43,504 bases of DNA from the NCBI GenBank assembly GCA_023138975.1, contig JAGLON010000007.1, positions 1 to 43,504 of the forward strand, in the 5' to 3' direction. Below are positions 25,683-34,199 of the stretch, piece after piece. Each line of letters begins with the position of its first letter. Positions within the stretch are counted from its first letter, which is position 1. Origin of the DNA: Candidatus Zixiibacteriota bacterium (GTDB taxonomy: Bacteria > Zixibacteria > MSB-5A5 > GN15 > JAAZOE01). The translations under genes were made by a program, and so were the position numbers. Under the pieces are notes generated by a model. It saw nothing but the letters and a program-made list of their open reading frames with translations. It was not told the DNA's origin and made no database searches.

Positions 25683-26705
25683 CTACTCCTGAAACAGTAA
25701 AACCTGCTCAAGATTGATAGTCAACTGAATCTTATCGCCGATACTAAATCGGTTGCGCCCGCTGTCAACGACAATTGTTAATAATAAATTCTCTGTCTGC
25801 ACGGCCAGATGACTTACCGGCCCGATGTATTCAATGGATTTTACGGTTCCCGATATGGGGCCATCACGGTCGATATCAATATGCTCGGGGCGAATGCCGG
25901 CCTTATACTTTCCGTCCGCAATTGTTTTACCGTAAATTATCGGCAGGCTCGTTCCTATTCCGTTTTTTATTTCTTCATCGAACAGGTTCATCGGAGGCAT
26001 TCCAATGAATGACGCCACGAAGCTGTTAACCGGATGTTTGTATAACTCCGAAGGCTTGCCTGCTTGCTGAATGATGCCATCCCTGAGAAGTATCATCGAG
26101 TCGGCCATAGTGAGTGCTTCGGTCTGGTCGTGGGTGACATATATCATGGTGATATCAAGCCGTTTTTGCAGCGCGACAATTTCCTGCCTCATCTTTATCC
26201 GCAACGCGGCATCCAGATTGGAGAGCGGTTCATCAAGTAAAAATATTGACGGCTCACGAATAAGTCCTCGTCCAAGAGCTACTCGCTGACGCTGACCGCC
26301 GGATAATTGGGCAGGGTATCGGTCCAGCAGGCCGTCCAGTTCCAGCAGTTGCGCCGTCTTATGGACTTCGGCTCGGATTTTATCTTTGGAAACTTTCGAT
26401 ACTTTCAGGGGGAAGGCGATATTTTCAAACACGGTCATATGGGGATAGAGAGCATAATTTTGAAAAACCAGGGCGGTCTTCCGTAAGCGCGGTTCCATGT
26501 AAGTAATATCTTTGCCGTCGATGGCTATCGTGCCGCTATCAACTTGTTCGAGCCCGGCTATTAGTCTGAGCAAGGTCGATTTACCGCATCCCGAGGGACC
26601 AAGCACAACCATTAGTTTACCGGCGGCAACAGAAATAATGATGTCTTTGAGAATGACATTGCCATCAAAAGATTTACTCAGATTTTTTATTTCAAGACCG
26701 GCCAT
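25683..26705 (-). CDS. ABC transporter ATP-binding protein, MalK/UgpC type
   Basis: The 340-residue ATPase has Walker A GPSGCGKS (36-43), Q-loop FQNYALYPHMTVFENI, signature LSGGQRQR, Walker B IFLLDEPLSNLDA and switch His in YVTHDQTEALT. The C-terminal TOBE region contains AGIRPEHI. This layout belongs to carbohydrate or glycerol-phosphate importers, where one ATPase can serve several permeases. No permease or binding protein is nearby. ATG 26705 is chosen because GAAGG lies 5 bases before it and it starts one base after the recF stop; an upstream in-frame ATG at 26729 lies inside recF. Confidence 0.9.
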   Translation of the reverse strand: MAGLEIKNLSKSFDGNVILKDIIISVAAGKLMVVLGPSGCGKSTLLRLIAGLEQVDSGTIAIDGKDITYMEPRLRKTALVFQNYALYPHMTVFENIAFPLKVSKVSKDKIRAEVHKTAQLLELDGLLDRYPAQLSGGQRQRVALGRGLIREPSIFLLDEPLSNLDAALRIKMRQEIVALQKRLDITMIYVTHDQTEALTMADSMILLRDGIIQQAGKPSELYKHPVNSFVASFIGMPPMNLFDEEIKNGIGTSLPIIYGKTIADGKYKAGIRPEHIDIDRDGPISGTVKSIEYIGPVSHLAVQTENLLLTIVVDSGRNRFSIGDKIQLTINLEQVLLFQE

Positions 26706-26706
26706 G

Positions 26707-27816
26707 TCAACCTTCTCTGATTTTACCATCTGCTATGTGATAGACACGAGCATTGTCGTATAACACCGCTGGAGGAGCGACTGCGGTTGTTAAAAATATC
26801 TGTTCAAAGCTTTCGAATAACGCAGCCAAATTCTCACGACGCGAAGGGTCCAACTCGGCAAATACTTCATCCAATAGTAGAATCGGTTTTTCTCCCTGTT
26901 TTTCTTCCAGAAAATCGGCCGAGGCCATCATAACCGCAACCGCCGCGCTTCTCTGCTCGCCCATTGAGCCATAGCCTTTAATTGGAAAACCGGAAACGGT
27001 AAACTCAATATCGTCACGATGCGGACCGACGATCGCCATTTCCAGGATTGACTCTTTAGGTCGATACCGGTTTAGCTTATCCTCAAAACAGGATGCTATT
27101 TCGTCCGGCGTTTCAAAATCGACGTTCGGTTTATATGATGCTGAGAATGAGGATAAACTCCGTTCTGATTGCTCTCCGGCAATTTTCCGGTAGTAATCAG
27201 GCGCATTGTTATTGAGAAACTCTATATAATTATGTCTTGCTTTCATGATATTTGACCCCAGTTGTATCAAGAGCGGGTCAAAAGGGCATTCCATTCCGGG
27301 TGAGTTTTTGAGGAACGAGTTTTTTTGCGCCAGTGCTTTATTATAGTCGGTTAAATCTGCCAAATAAGTTGGTGAGCCTTGCGATAAATGTAGATCGAGA
27401 AAACGCCTGCGAGTGCCCGGTGAACCGGAAAAAAGAGAAACATCTTCGGGTGCCATCGAGACAATGCGAAAGAGTTGGTAGAGGCGGGAGATCCTCACCG
27501 GATTTTCATCAACCGTTATTTTTTTACGGCCGCCTTTTTGGTAGGCACAGGCGAGTTTTACTTCCTGTTCAGATGATGGCTGACCGATATGGCCGATACC
27601 CTCAATCCGAAAGAAATCACCGTTTCCCTCCCGAACCATCATTACATCGCGAGCCCCCCTCTGGCTTCGCCCCAGACAAAGCGTAAAAAGAGCTTCGAGT
27701 AGGTTTGTTTTTCCAGCGCCGTTGTCGCCAAAGAAAATATTGGCGCCGAAGGCGGGAGTAAGCTCACCTGACTCAAAATTACGGAAGTTGGTCAATACAA
27801 TGCGGTCGATTCTCAT
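26707..27816 (-). CDS. recF: DNA replication and repair protein RecF
   Basis: RecF is an SMC/ABC-like ATPase that loads RecA at single-strand gaps with RecO and RecR. The 369-residue protein starts MRIDRIVLTNFRNFESGEL and has Walker A GDNGAGKT (30-37). It has the family segment DVSLFSGSPGTRRRFLDLHLS, ABC signature-like YGSMGEQRSAAVAVMMA and Walker B PILLLDEVFAELD. Length and order are normal. Unusually, it is not beside dnaA or dnaN but is followed by a sugar-type ABC ATPase with only 1 base between them. Confidence 0.95.
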   Translation of the reverse strand: MRIDRIVLTNFRNFESGELTPAFGANIFFGDNGAGKTNLLEALFTLCLGRSQRGARDVMMVREGNGDFFRIEGIGHIGQPSSEQEVKLACAYQKGGRKKITVDENPVRISRLYQLFRIVSMAPEDVSLFSGSPGTRRRFLDLHLSQGSPTYLADLTDYNKALAQKNSFLKNSPGMECPFDPLLIQLGSNIMKARHNYIEFLNNNAPDYYRKIAGEQSERSLSSFSASYKPNVDFETPDEIASCFEDKLNRYRPKESILEMAIVGPHRDDIEFTVSGFPIKGYGSMGEQRSAAVAVMMASADFLEEKQGEKPILLLDEVFAELDPSRRENLAALFESFEQIFLTTAVAPPAVLYDNARVYHIADGKIREG

Positions 27817-27895
27817 GTCTGAGAAACTACGAAAAGTTATCGGCGAGGGAAAGTATTTTATAGGTTACAAGTAATTATGAGATGGATATAAAAGC

Positions 27896-27923
27896 GGGGA
27901 TCCAGTATTGTGGCCGGATCCCC
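27896..27923. other. Hairpin in the recF / nitroreductase divergent region
   Basis: GGGGATCC (27896-27903) and GGATCCCC (27916-27923) form a perfect 8-bp stem with a 12-base loop. On the minus strand GCTTTT follows it, so it could stop transcription toward recF or lie in its leader. The rest of 27924-28150 is AT-rich and shows no gene; a frame at 27908-28105 has no support. Confidence 0.5.
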
Positions 27924-28162
27924 TTCACAGATGTGTTCAACCCTGGTGCGTCATATTTTCTATTCTAAAAGACACATACCGTATTTGTATTGCTATTTTT
28001 TTTACTATTAACCCCTTTTATATGAATATCGGGAAAGAAAAAAGATTCTTTACCGAACGAAGAGCCTTTTTAAGGGTGCTTTTTTTGCCTTTCTTCTTGT
28101 TCTAGTAAGGATAGCATAACTGTTTTTGTTGTAGTATATTAGCTAATTGAAAGGGGATAACC

Positions 28163-28933
28163 ATGATGCGAAATCCAGTTATAGATATCCTGATGAATCG
28201 GAAATCAATTCGAAAATATACCGATGAAAAGCCGTCGGATGAAGTTGTCGAGACACTGGCCACAGCCGCTCAGCAGGCTCCATTTGCCGGGCAGATGTGC
28301 AGTTTGCTATTATCTCGCAGAAAAGGGAAGATTCCGTTTGGTGCGCCGTTGTTATTTACGATTTGTTTTGATATGCACAAGATGGAGACCATCATGCAAA
28401 AACGAAAATGGTCAACCGGTTCGTGTGATTTATCTCTCCTGCTGTTTGGAATGCAGGATGCTGTTCTGATGTCTGAGAATCTGGTTATTGCCGCCGAGAG
28501 TCTTAAAATGGGCAGTTGTTTCATCGGCAATGCACCCTATCGGGCCAAGAGTATTATAGAGCGGTATAGACTGCCTAAGCGGGTATTTCCGATTGTACAG
28601 TTAACTGTTGGATATCCTGACGAGAATCCGCCCACCCGGCCCCGTTACCCGCTGGACTACTTTTTGTTTGAGAGTGAGTATCCCGAGTTTACCGACGAGA
28701 TGATTGCCAGCGCGATGAAAGTTATGGACGACGGTTATCTGGCGCAGGATTATTATACCGAGGCAAACTATATGGTGCCGTTGGAAAACGACCGTGAAGA
28801 AACTTTTACGTTTAAGGATTACAGTTGGACGGAGCACATGGGCCGTAAATGGGGCCAATGGACGCCATCACCCGAAGAGCTTCTGGAGCAACTCAACGCA
28901 TGCGGGTTTGATATCACATCCAGCACAGAATAA
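28163..28933 (+). CDS. Nitroreductase family protein
   Basis: The 256-residue protein belongs to the FMN-dependent nitroreductase fold: MNRKSIRKYTDEKPSDEVVETLATAAQQAPFAGQ at residues 11-44 binds the flavin phosphate with its Arg-Ser-x-Arg motif, followed by the GSCFIGNAPYRA and LTVGYPDE segments. Such enzymes reduce nitro compounds, quinones or flavins with NAD(P)H. The C-terminal extension (about 175-256, rich in Tyr, Trp and acidic residues) is longer than in minimal NfsB-type enzymes and is not assigned. AGGGG lies 6 bases before the ATG. Confidence 0.9.
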   Translation: MMRNPVIDILMNRKSIRKYTDEKPSDEVVETLATAAQQAPFAGQMCSLLLSRRKGKIPFGAPLLFTICFDMHKMETIMQKRKWSTGSCDLSLLLFGMQDAVLMSENLVIAAESLKMGSCFIGNAPYRAKSIIERYRLPKRVFPIVQLTVGYPDENPPTRPRYPLDYFLFESEYPEFTDEMIASAMKVMDDGYLAQDYYTEANYMVPLENDREETFTFKDYSWTEHMGRKWGQWTPSPEELLEQLNACGFDITSSTE

Positions 28934-28963
28934 TTGTATTAGTTAAGATTATTACTTAAATCA

Positions 28964-28993
28964 TTGTATAAAACTGCATATATTCGGTATAGT
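28964..28993 (+). promoter_or_regulatory. Promoter of the membrane protein gene
   Basis: TTGTAT (28964-28969), an 18-bp spacer and TATAGT (28988-28993) predict a start near 29000, just before the Shine-Dalgarno GGGGAGGG and the GTG at 29021. Confidence 0.55.
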
Positions 28994-29020
28994 ACTTTTG
29001 GCTACCGGGGAGGGTAATAA

Positions 29021-29797
29021 GTGAACGATGCCGGAATTATCAAACAAGATAATACTCCAGACGACAGCCTGACAGTTGGATACTGGCTGGTAGAGGGTTG
29101 GGAAGCTTACAAAAAGTACTCATGTTTTTGGCAAGTTGGGCTTATTTATTTTCTGTTTTCAACTGTTGTTCAACTGTCCGATCCCTACATTGATTCACAT
29201 TACTATCATAAAATTCTCTTTCCGGTAACGAATATTGTTTTACTTCCAATTATTAAAGTTGGTGTTGCATATATGGCTATTCGTGCGATTAGAGGACAGG
29301 GATATGGCCTAGCAGACATTGGGATTGCTTTTAACCGTTTTCTGAAGAGTTGGGTAACAATAGCTGGTCTTGAGGTTGGAGCTTTTATTGGTGGATTGTT
29401 TTTAATTGTACCTGGTGCTTACTTTTTAAGTAAATTCATAATGTCACTATTTGTCTTACATGATAAAGGACTTGGAGTAATAGATAGCTATAGTTATAGT
29501 AGTGAAATTGTTAAAGGGTACCAGTGGCGAGTCTTTGGGCTTCTATTAATTGGATTAATGCCTCTAGCAACAGATATAATGTTTATAGCACTTGGTGTGT
29601 TTTATGGAAACTTCTATAGCATACCATTATTCATTTTTACATTTCTTCTGTTTATGTTTGGGCAATTGGTATTGGGTCCTGTATTTTTAGCATCTCTGGC
29701 ATCGGCGTATGATAATCTATCAAAAGTGTACGACAAGAGTTTGGCGCCGATAAATTCAGAGTTACAACCGCCATCACCGCCTCCGTTTGCGGGTTGA
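29021..29797 (+). CDS. Multi-pass membrane protein of unknown function
   Basis: The 258-residue protein starts at GTG (GGGAGGG 6 bases upstream). After a short soluble N-terminus it has about six hydrophobic helices. The segment GGLFLIVPGAYFLSKFIMSLFVLHDKGLGVIDSYSYSSEIVKGYQW resembles the repeated element of DUF975/YciC-like integral membrane proteins (loop with a buried Pro, then a Ser-rich helix). The C-terminus is Pro-rich (PPSPPPFAG) and cytoplasmic or periplasmic. Its last 24 bases overlap the convergent SDR gene. AT content is higher than in its neighbours. Confidence 0.75.
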   Translation: MNDAGIIKQDNTPDDSLTVGYWLVEGWEAYKKYSCFWQVGLIYFLFSTVVQLSDPYIDSHYYHKILFPVTNIVLLPIIKVGVAYMAIRAIRGQGYGLADIGIAFNRFLKSWVTIAGLEVGAFIGGLFLIVPGAYFLSKFIMSLFVLHDKGLGVIDSYSYSSEIVKGYQWRVFGLLLIGLMPLATDIMFIALGVFYGNFYSIPLFIFTFLLFMFGQLVLGPVFLASLASAYDNLSKVYDKSLAPINSELQPPSPPPFAG

Positions 29798-30559
29798 GTT
29801 TTTCAATATCGAGCCAATAACCGGCAGGCGGAATAAAAACAGTATAAACCGATACCGTTTGCCGGGAACTACTACACACTTTCCCTTATCCATAGCTCTC
29901 AGCGATTCATTAATTACATCTTCTGCATCTAACCACATCCAGCCGGGTATTTGGGATAGCTCTTCATCTGAGTATTCGGCCGCCTTGTGAAACTCGGTGC
30001 GGGTGAAACCGGGGCAGAGCGCCTGAACATGAACGCCGTGTGGAGATGATTCCATATTGAGGCATTCGGAAAACATGGTCAGGTATGCTTTGGTCGCGCA
30101 ATAAGTAGTACCCTTGGGAACGGGGATAAATGATGCCACCGACGAAACATTGATAATATTGCCCTGCTTGCGTTCTATCATTCCAGGTAGAGCCGCCGAG
30201 CAAAAGCGCATAGTCGCCTCAATATGCACCCGGCACATATCAATATTGTCGTGCACATTGATTTCATGAAAATAACCGGGTACGGCAAAGCCGGCATTAT
30301 TGATAAGCAGGGTCAGGTTTTCCGTTGTCCGGATTTTTTCTTCGACCGTGCGAATGTCATCATAGGCCGATAAATCGGCGGAGAGAGTATCCACTTTGAC
30401 GCCGTGTGTTTCGGTAATCTGTTTGGCGATTTCATCTAACCGGTCCTGACGGCGGGCGGTGATGATAAGGTCGTAGCCTCGGGCAGCGAGCTTCTCGGCA
30501 AACAGTTGTCCCAGTCCTGCGGATGCTCCGGTAATAAGCGCGGTTTGGTTTATTGGCAT
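29774..30559 (-). CDS. Short-chain dehydrogenase/reductase (classical SDR)
   Basis: The 261-residue enzyme has the cofactor motif TGASAGLG (10-17), NNAG (87-90), Ser140 and the active-site YCATK (Tyr153, Lys157), and TARRQDR after the second strand, which favours NADPH. It reduces or oxidises a hydroxyl/carbonyl on an unknown, perhaps lipid-like, substrate. The C-terminus adds a hydrophobic stretch (FILFLFRLPVIGSIL) and a basic tail, which suggests membrane attachment. The 3' ends of this gene and the upstream membrane-protein gene overlap tail to tail by 24 bp. Confidence 0.93.
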   Translation of the reverse strand: MPINQTALITGASAGLGQLFAEKLAARGYDLIITARRQDRLDEIAKQITETHGVKVDTLSADLSAYDDIRTVEEKIRTTENLTLLINNAGFAVPGYFHEINVHDNIDMCRVHIEATMRFCSAALPGMIERKQGNIINVSSVASFIPVPKGTTYCATKAYLTMFSECLNMESSPHGVHVQALCPGFTRTEFHKAAEYSDEELSQIPGWMWLDAEDVINESLRAMDKGKCVVVPGKRYRFILFLFRLPVIGSILKNSTRKRRR

Positions 30560-30624
30560 AGCGTGATATCCTGTAATTTATATTAATATAAAGAAGAATA
30601 CGAAAGAGTGGTTGCTAAGACAAT

Positions 30625-31080
30625 TTATTCTTTCTTTTCAAAACTTTTCCAATAGAATTGTTGAGCCTGTCGGCAGTATCCAAATCCAATCCCAGTCGTG
30701 TACTTTTTTATTGATCCAACTCTAACCGAAGTGTCCAAGTTCATAGATTCACGTTGCTTGATAGACCATACAATATCTCGACTCTCTTCAAACCGGGGGG
30801 TAAGGTCATATAAACATAAGGTATAAAAATTACCCTTTTTAGGAGTAAACGTCCATCGACCGGTATCCTGATAAAAAATATTGTCATGGCCCATATAATA
30901 TTTGATATAGGTCGAATCATCATTTATAACAAAAAAGTGTATTTTTGCATCACCAAATTTCGCATCATATCGCCCCAAGATATCGTACTCATTCATGGGA
31001 TAAGATGGAATATCTATTCCTCCGCAGCCAGTTGCCTGCAAAAGTAATAACAGCAATACAAAATTTAAACAGACTTTCAT
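30625..31080 (-). CDS. Small lipoprotein of unknown function
   Basis: The 151-residue protein has a short signal and lipobox QATGC (Cys19), then a beta-rich domain with RYDAKFGDAKIHFFVINDDSTY and DTGRWTFTPKKGNFYTLCLYD, which looks like a small lipocalin-like or META-type barrel. No function can be given. AAGG lies about 8 bases before the ATG. It sits beyond the terminator of the DUF2914 gene, so it needs its own promoter. Confidence 0.78.
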   Translation of the reverse strand: MKVCLNFVLLLLLLQATGCGGIDIPSYPMNEYDILGRYDAKFGDAKIHFFVINDDSTYIKYYMGHDNIFYQDTGRWTFTPKKGNFYTLCLYDLTPRFEESRDIVWSIKQRESMNLDTSVRVGSIKKYTTGIGFGYCRQAQQFYWKSFEKKE

Positions 31081-31105
31081 TTTGCTACCTTACGTACTAA
31101 ATGAA

Positions 31106-31133
31106 AAACCGGGGATATTTATCACCCCGGTTT
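31106..31133 (-). terminator. Terminator after the DUF2914 gene
   Basis: AAACCGGGG (31106-31114) and CCCCGGTTT (31125-31133) pair over a 10-base loop; on the minus strand TTTTTC follows. It separates the DUF2914 gene from the downstream lipoprotein gene. Confidence 0.85.
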
Positions 31134-31165
31134 CTGCATCCGTGCGTTGTCTGAAACACGTTGGA

Positions 31166-31660
31166 TTATTTTTTGTCGGCCGAATCGGCTGGTGTAGCCT
31201 TGACCTCGGTTGCTGTCACCTTTGTTTCTACTGGTTTTGCTTCGATCGCGCTTTTAGGCGCATTAAGTTTCTTGGCCGCTTCCTTATCGGTGACAATAAA
31301 AGTTTTGGTCACAATCACGTCGCCGTCTTCGCCGACAACTTTTACCGCCCATTCACCGGTCCATTCCGGGATCATTGACTTATAGCTGTAGGTGCGCCAC
31401 GGACTGCCTTTGACCGTTAGGGCCACATCCGCGATTTCCTCGCCCTTATATAACCAGACGTGACGGATGGTCGTTTCGGTTTCCACGCCGGTAACCTTGG
31501 TCCAGAAATAAACCCGTTCGACCTCGGAACCAAACTGACTGCCTTCACCAACCGGCTCACGATCCTCAACTGCGCTGCAAATGACTGCTTCGATCTCTAT
31601 CGCCGAGGCAACCGCCGGGATAAAAAGCAGACAGACAATGACTATCAATAACTGCTTCAT
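31166..31660 (-). CDS. Secreted DUF2914-type protein
   Basis: The 164-residue protein has a signal peptide (MKQLLIVIVCLLFIPAVASA) and one beta domain with EDREPVGEGSQF, VYFWTKVTG, IRHVWLYKGEEIADVALTVKGSPWRTYSYK and EWTGEWAVKVVGEDGDVI. This matches the DUF2914 pattern, a domain of unknown function found in exported proteins and often linked to stress or peptidase fusions. A low-complexity Lys/Ala/Thr tail (about 135-164) follows. A palindrome GGCATT-tacc-AATGCC lies 80 bases upstream and could be an operator. Confidence 0.8.
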   Translation of the reverse strand: MKQLLIVIVCLLFIPAVASAIEIEAVICSAVEDREPVGEGSQFGSEVERVYFWTKVTGVETETTIRHVWLYKGEEIADVALTVKGSPWRTYSYKSMIPEWTGEWAVKVVGEDGDVIVTKTFIVTDKEAAKKLNAPKSAIEAKPVETKVTATEVKATPADSADKK

Positions 31661-31739
31661 ATTATATCCTCCATAAAATACAATATATTAACGAACTGTT
31701 TTACACAATTAAAACTATTATGGTCGTTGTTTTATTATC

Positions 31740-31755
31740 GGCATTTACCAATGCC
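31740..31755. promoter_or_regulatory. Palindrome between the DUF2914 gene and the sigma-54 gene
   Basis: GGCATT-tacc-AATGCC is a perfect 6-4-6 inverted repeat, about 80 bases upstream of the DUF2914 start. It may be a regulator site for that gene. Confidence 0.4.
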
Positions 31756-31791
31756 AAAATTCATCAAATGCAGGAGATTAATCGAATTAAA

Positions 31792-31830
31792 AGTGTGCAC
31801 TTTACACTGATGGCGCACAGAAATTGTGCG
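31792..31830 (+). promoter_or_regulatory. Candidate enhancer sites for the sigma-54 promoter at 31918
   Basis: Two inverted repeats lie in tandem: AGTGT-gcacttt-ACACT (31792-31808) and CGCAC-agaaatt-GTGCG (31814-31830). They are 114-152 bases upstream of the predicted sigma-54 start (near 31944), a normal place for NtrC-type activator sites. Confidence 0.5.
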
Positions 31831-31917
31831 GTTTCATGATGCTAAAATTAAAACCAGATGAAGTTCAAACTGCGTTAAGTAAAGAGTCATAATGGATTAA
31901 GAAGTATATTATGGCTT

Positions 31918-31933
31918 TGGCACGGAGATTGCG
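31918..31933 (+). promoter_or_regulatory. Sigma-54 (-24/-12) promoter of the beta-barrel gene
   Basis: TGGCACGGAGATTGCG matches TGGCACG-N4-TTGCW at every fixed position except the last. GG and GC are spaced exactly 10 bases apart. The predicted start is near 31944, giving a leader of about 167 bases to the ATG at 32111. Confidence 0.75.
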
Positions 31934-31968
31934 ATAGTAATAGCATCTCGGTTAAGTACGCGAGGTTA

Positions 31969-32001
31969 GCGACGGAGGCAGTGAGGGCAAGCCTTCGTCG
32001 C
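31969..32001 (+). other. Stable hairpin in the leader of the beta-barrel gene
   Basis: GCGACGGAGGC (31969-31979) pairs with GCCTTCGTCGC (31991-32001), 11 bp with one G-T pair and an 11-base loop. It lies about 25 bases into the predicted sigma-54 transcript and has no T run, so it may stabilise or regulate the leader. Confidence 0.55.
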
Positions 32002-32110
32002 GCCTGGCGATTTCGGTGGCATTTTTTAGAAAATTCATTAATATAAATAGAATAAGCATTCTTGGGGATATTCGATTCCGGAGCGACAAGGGTAGAAATA
32101 GGAGTTCGAC

Positions 32111-33778
32111 ATGCCGGATAACTACAAAATTATCGTGGTTGCTATATGTGTATTCATGCTTTGTGCTGGCAATACTGTTCTTTTGGCAAGCAATAATACC
32201 TTTTCAGTAACGAGCTATGTCCCGGACAAATTCACCGACTTCGAATGGAAGGTTGATGGGTTGTTGAATTTGAAGGGCAACACTTATGATGTAGATAATG
32301 AAAGCTATGACCTTTCCACTTACAAATTTCGAGAACAAAGTAATTCCAGTCAAACAGCTGACTTTAATACTGCAATTCGATATGAATATGTTAGCCGACC
32401 TTTCAATTTTTCAGCAACATCATCTGTTTCTGGGGGAATAGCACTAACAAAAGGTAATCAAATCCTGAACGAAGATAGTAATTTTCTGATCCAAAATGGC
32501 AGATTTGATGATACCAATTCGCGACAATTCAATTATTCTGTATTTCAAGGGATTGAATCACGCCTTTATCCTTCCCACGAGTATTTTGTCGAGCTTGATG
32601 TTCGCTTACAACAAAGTCGCCGGTATGAACCAAAAAATGGAACTAATTTTTTATTCTTCTATGACAATAATACAAACGATAGTTTAACTAAGCGATCCAT
32701 TAATGAAAGAACGGAGCGGAAACTATCTGAATACAGTTATACCATATCCGGTGAATTGACTCAGGGGGTTGGACGAGTTGAATATGGATTATACAGTGCA
32801 ACTGCAATGTATATAGTGAATGAGTTACAGGCACAAGGGATGCTAATAAGGTTGCTTGATTTTGATGAAATGATGCGATTGGCTGATTTAATTCATTATT
32901 ATCGGAATACACATACAAATGACAATCGTCTGCACAAAATAGAATCTCTCACCGGGATACTGGGATATTTGAAGGACATCGGGGCGGTGGGTGATTCCGG
33001 CCCGGCAGTATGCTTGACTGTTGTCGATGTGTGGGATTATTTTCCAAAAGAAAAGCGGCCATTCGGGTTTCGTGTAAGTATCGGTATAGGTATGCGTTAC
33101 ACTTACAGAAAGAATGATAATTCACGGAAGATGGAAAGAGAATATACAAATTATTACTATAATGAAATCAATCCATCAATTTTGGACTCAGTAATTGTTG
33201 GCCCCAAGAGTTTGAGTAATTATAACAACATTACAAAAGAAACTAAAAAGTTGCCCTATTGGGTTTTCGGTATTGAATTTCATCATCCTATAAATCTAAA
33301 ATGGCAACTGGATTTTGATGGAAGTGCTAATTATTATTTTGATGCAACAGATAAAGAGGACGGCCAGCGGATTACATATTTGCCTTATTTTAAGAAACGG
33401 GGTGTTATATATTCTAATAGTTCTGACCAATGGTACGAGATAAATCTGGCCAGTGTCCTAACTTACATCTTAAACTCGCGGACTAAAGCAAAATTGACAG
33501 TCAACTATTACTATGATCATCAAAACAAAACACAGCATATTGCATACTTAAGAGATGATGTTATAGTATCTGAAAGTGATGAGGATACTGCTACACGGAG
33601 TTCAAATACGGTTAAGATTGGCTCACAAGTAGAATATCGCCTAACTATTCCGACAACATTGATTGCCGGATTGGATTACATCTATCGAGATAATAATCTC
33701 AAATTGGGATCTAATTTGACTGAAGCATCAACGGGTGACTGGTCACTTTCAGCCCGGCTCGTTCATTATCTTTTCTAA
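32111..33778 (+). CDS. Outer-membrane beta-barrel protein of unknown function
   Basis: The 555-residue protein has a signal peptide (about 1-27, VAICVFMLCAGNTVLLA). It then has alternating amphipathic strands rich in Tyr, Asn and Thr, ending in SARLVHYLF with a C-terminal Phe as in OMPs. A more helical insert (about 228-285, ATAMYIVNELQAQGMLIRLLDFDEMMRLADLIHYYR) with a single Cys sits in the middle. TAGGAG lies 6 bases before the ATG. It has a candidate sigma-54 promoter and tandem enhancer-like sites upstream. Base composition is clearly AT-richer than nearby housekeeping genes, so horizontal transfer or rapid divergence is possible. No family is recognised. Confidence 0.75.
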   Translation: MPDNYKIIVVAICVFMLCAGNTVLLASNNTFSVTSYVPDKFTDFEWKVDGLLNLKGNTYDVDNESYDLSTYKFREQSNSSQTADFNTAIRYEYVSRPFNFSATSSVSGGIALTKGNQILNEDSNFLIQNGRFDDTNSRQFNYSVFQGIESRLYPSHEYFVELDVRLQQSRRYEPKNGTNFLFFYDNNTNDSLTKRSINERTERKLSEYSYTISGELTQGVGRVEYGLYSATAMYIVNELQAQGMLIRLLDFDEMMRLADLIHYYRNTHTNDNRLHKIESLTGILGYLKDIGAVGDSGPAVCLTVVDVWDYFPKEKRPFGFRVSIGIGMRYTYRKNDNSRKMEREYTNYYYNEINPSILDSVIVGPKSLSNYNNITKETKKLPYWVFGIEFHHPINLKWQLDFDGSANYYFDATDKEDGQRITYLPYFKKRGVIYSNSSDQWYEINLASVLTYILNSRTKAKLTVNYYYDHQNKTQHIAYLRDDVIVSESDEDTATRSSNTVKIGSQVEYRLTIPTTLIAGLDYIYRDNNLKLGSNLTEASTGDWSLSARLVHYLF

Positions 33779-33830
33779 GAATCGACACCCTTGGTGCAAC
33801 AATTATATCCGCCTTGCGTAAATACTTATA

Positions 33831-33865
33831 GGATGGAGGACTCTTTACGCTATCAAAGAGCATCC
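33831..33865 (+). promoter_or_regulatory. Hairpin touching the Shine-Dalgarno of the small membrane protein
   Basis: GGATG (33831-33835) pairs with CATCC (33861-33865) and CTCTTT (33841-33846) with AAAGAG (33855-33860), with GAGGA bulged out. The stem ends directly against GAGGAGG, the ribosome site of the gene at 33878, so it may tune translation. Confidence 0.5.
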
Positions 33866-33877
33866 GAGGAGGTAATT

Positions 33878-34132
33878 ATGTTGCGGTTTATAGGTATTGT
33901 ATTGGTCACGATCATCGTCTTGAGTGCCTTATTCTCAGGCGGATTCGAACTGATATTTGGACTCATCGGCGGCCTGATTGGTCTGGTAGTCGGTCTTTTT
34001 GGACTCGTAGTTGGTTTAATCGGCGGTTTAATCGGAGCGTTGGCCGGATTATTCGGAGTGTTGCTCGCTGTTGCCATTCCGCTGTTATTAATAGGGATAG
34101 TTATCTCGGCGGTGTTTGGGATATTGACCTGA
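33878..34132 (+). CDS. Small glycine-zipper membrane protein
   Basis: The 84-residue protein begins MLRFIGIVLVTIIVLSALFSGG and continues as an almost purely hydrophobic run of Gly, Leu, Ile and Val. The pattern GLIGGLIGLVVGLFGLVVGLIGGLIGALAG has Gly every 3-4 residues. Such GxxxG packing makes tight helix bundles or oligomers in membranes. Small proteins of this type occur near envelope-stress genes, but I cannot assign one. ATG 33878 is chosen because GAGGAGG lies just before it; the open frame reaches back to 33791 but has no ribosome site there. Confidence 0.75.
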   Translation: MLRFIGIVLVTIIVLSALFSGGFELIFGLIGGLIGLVVGLFGLVVGLIGGLIGALAGLFGVLLAVAIPLLLIGIVISAVFGILT

Positions 34133-34199
34133 TGGCCGGTAATTCATAAGTTGTCTTTTCGTAAAATTGTGCCTGCCTTCCCATCATAGAGTTTAATCC

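Noticed and set aside
27908..28105. 65-residue open frame
   Set aside because: It begins in the hairpin loop, has no ribosome site and shows no protein-like pattern.
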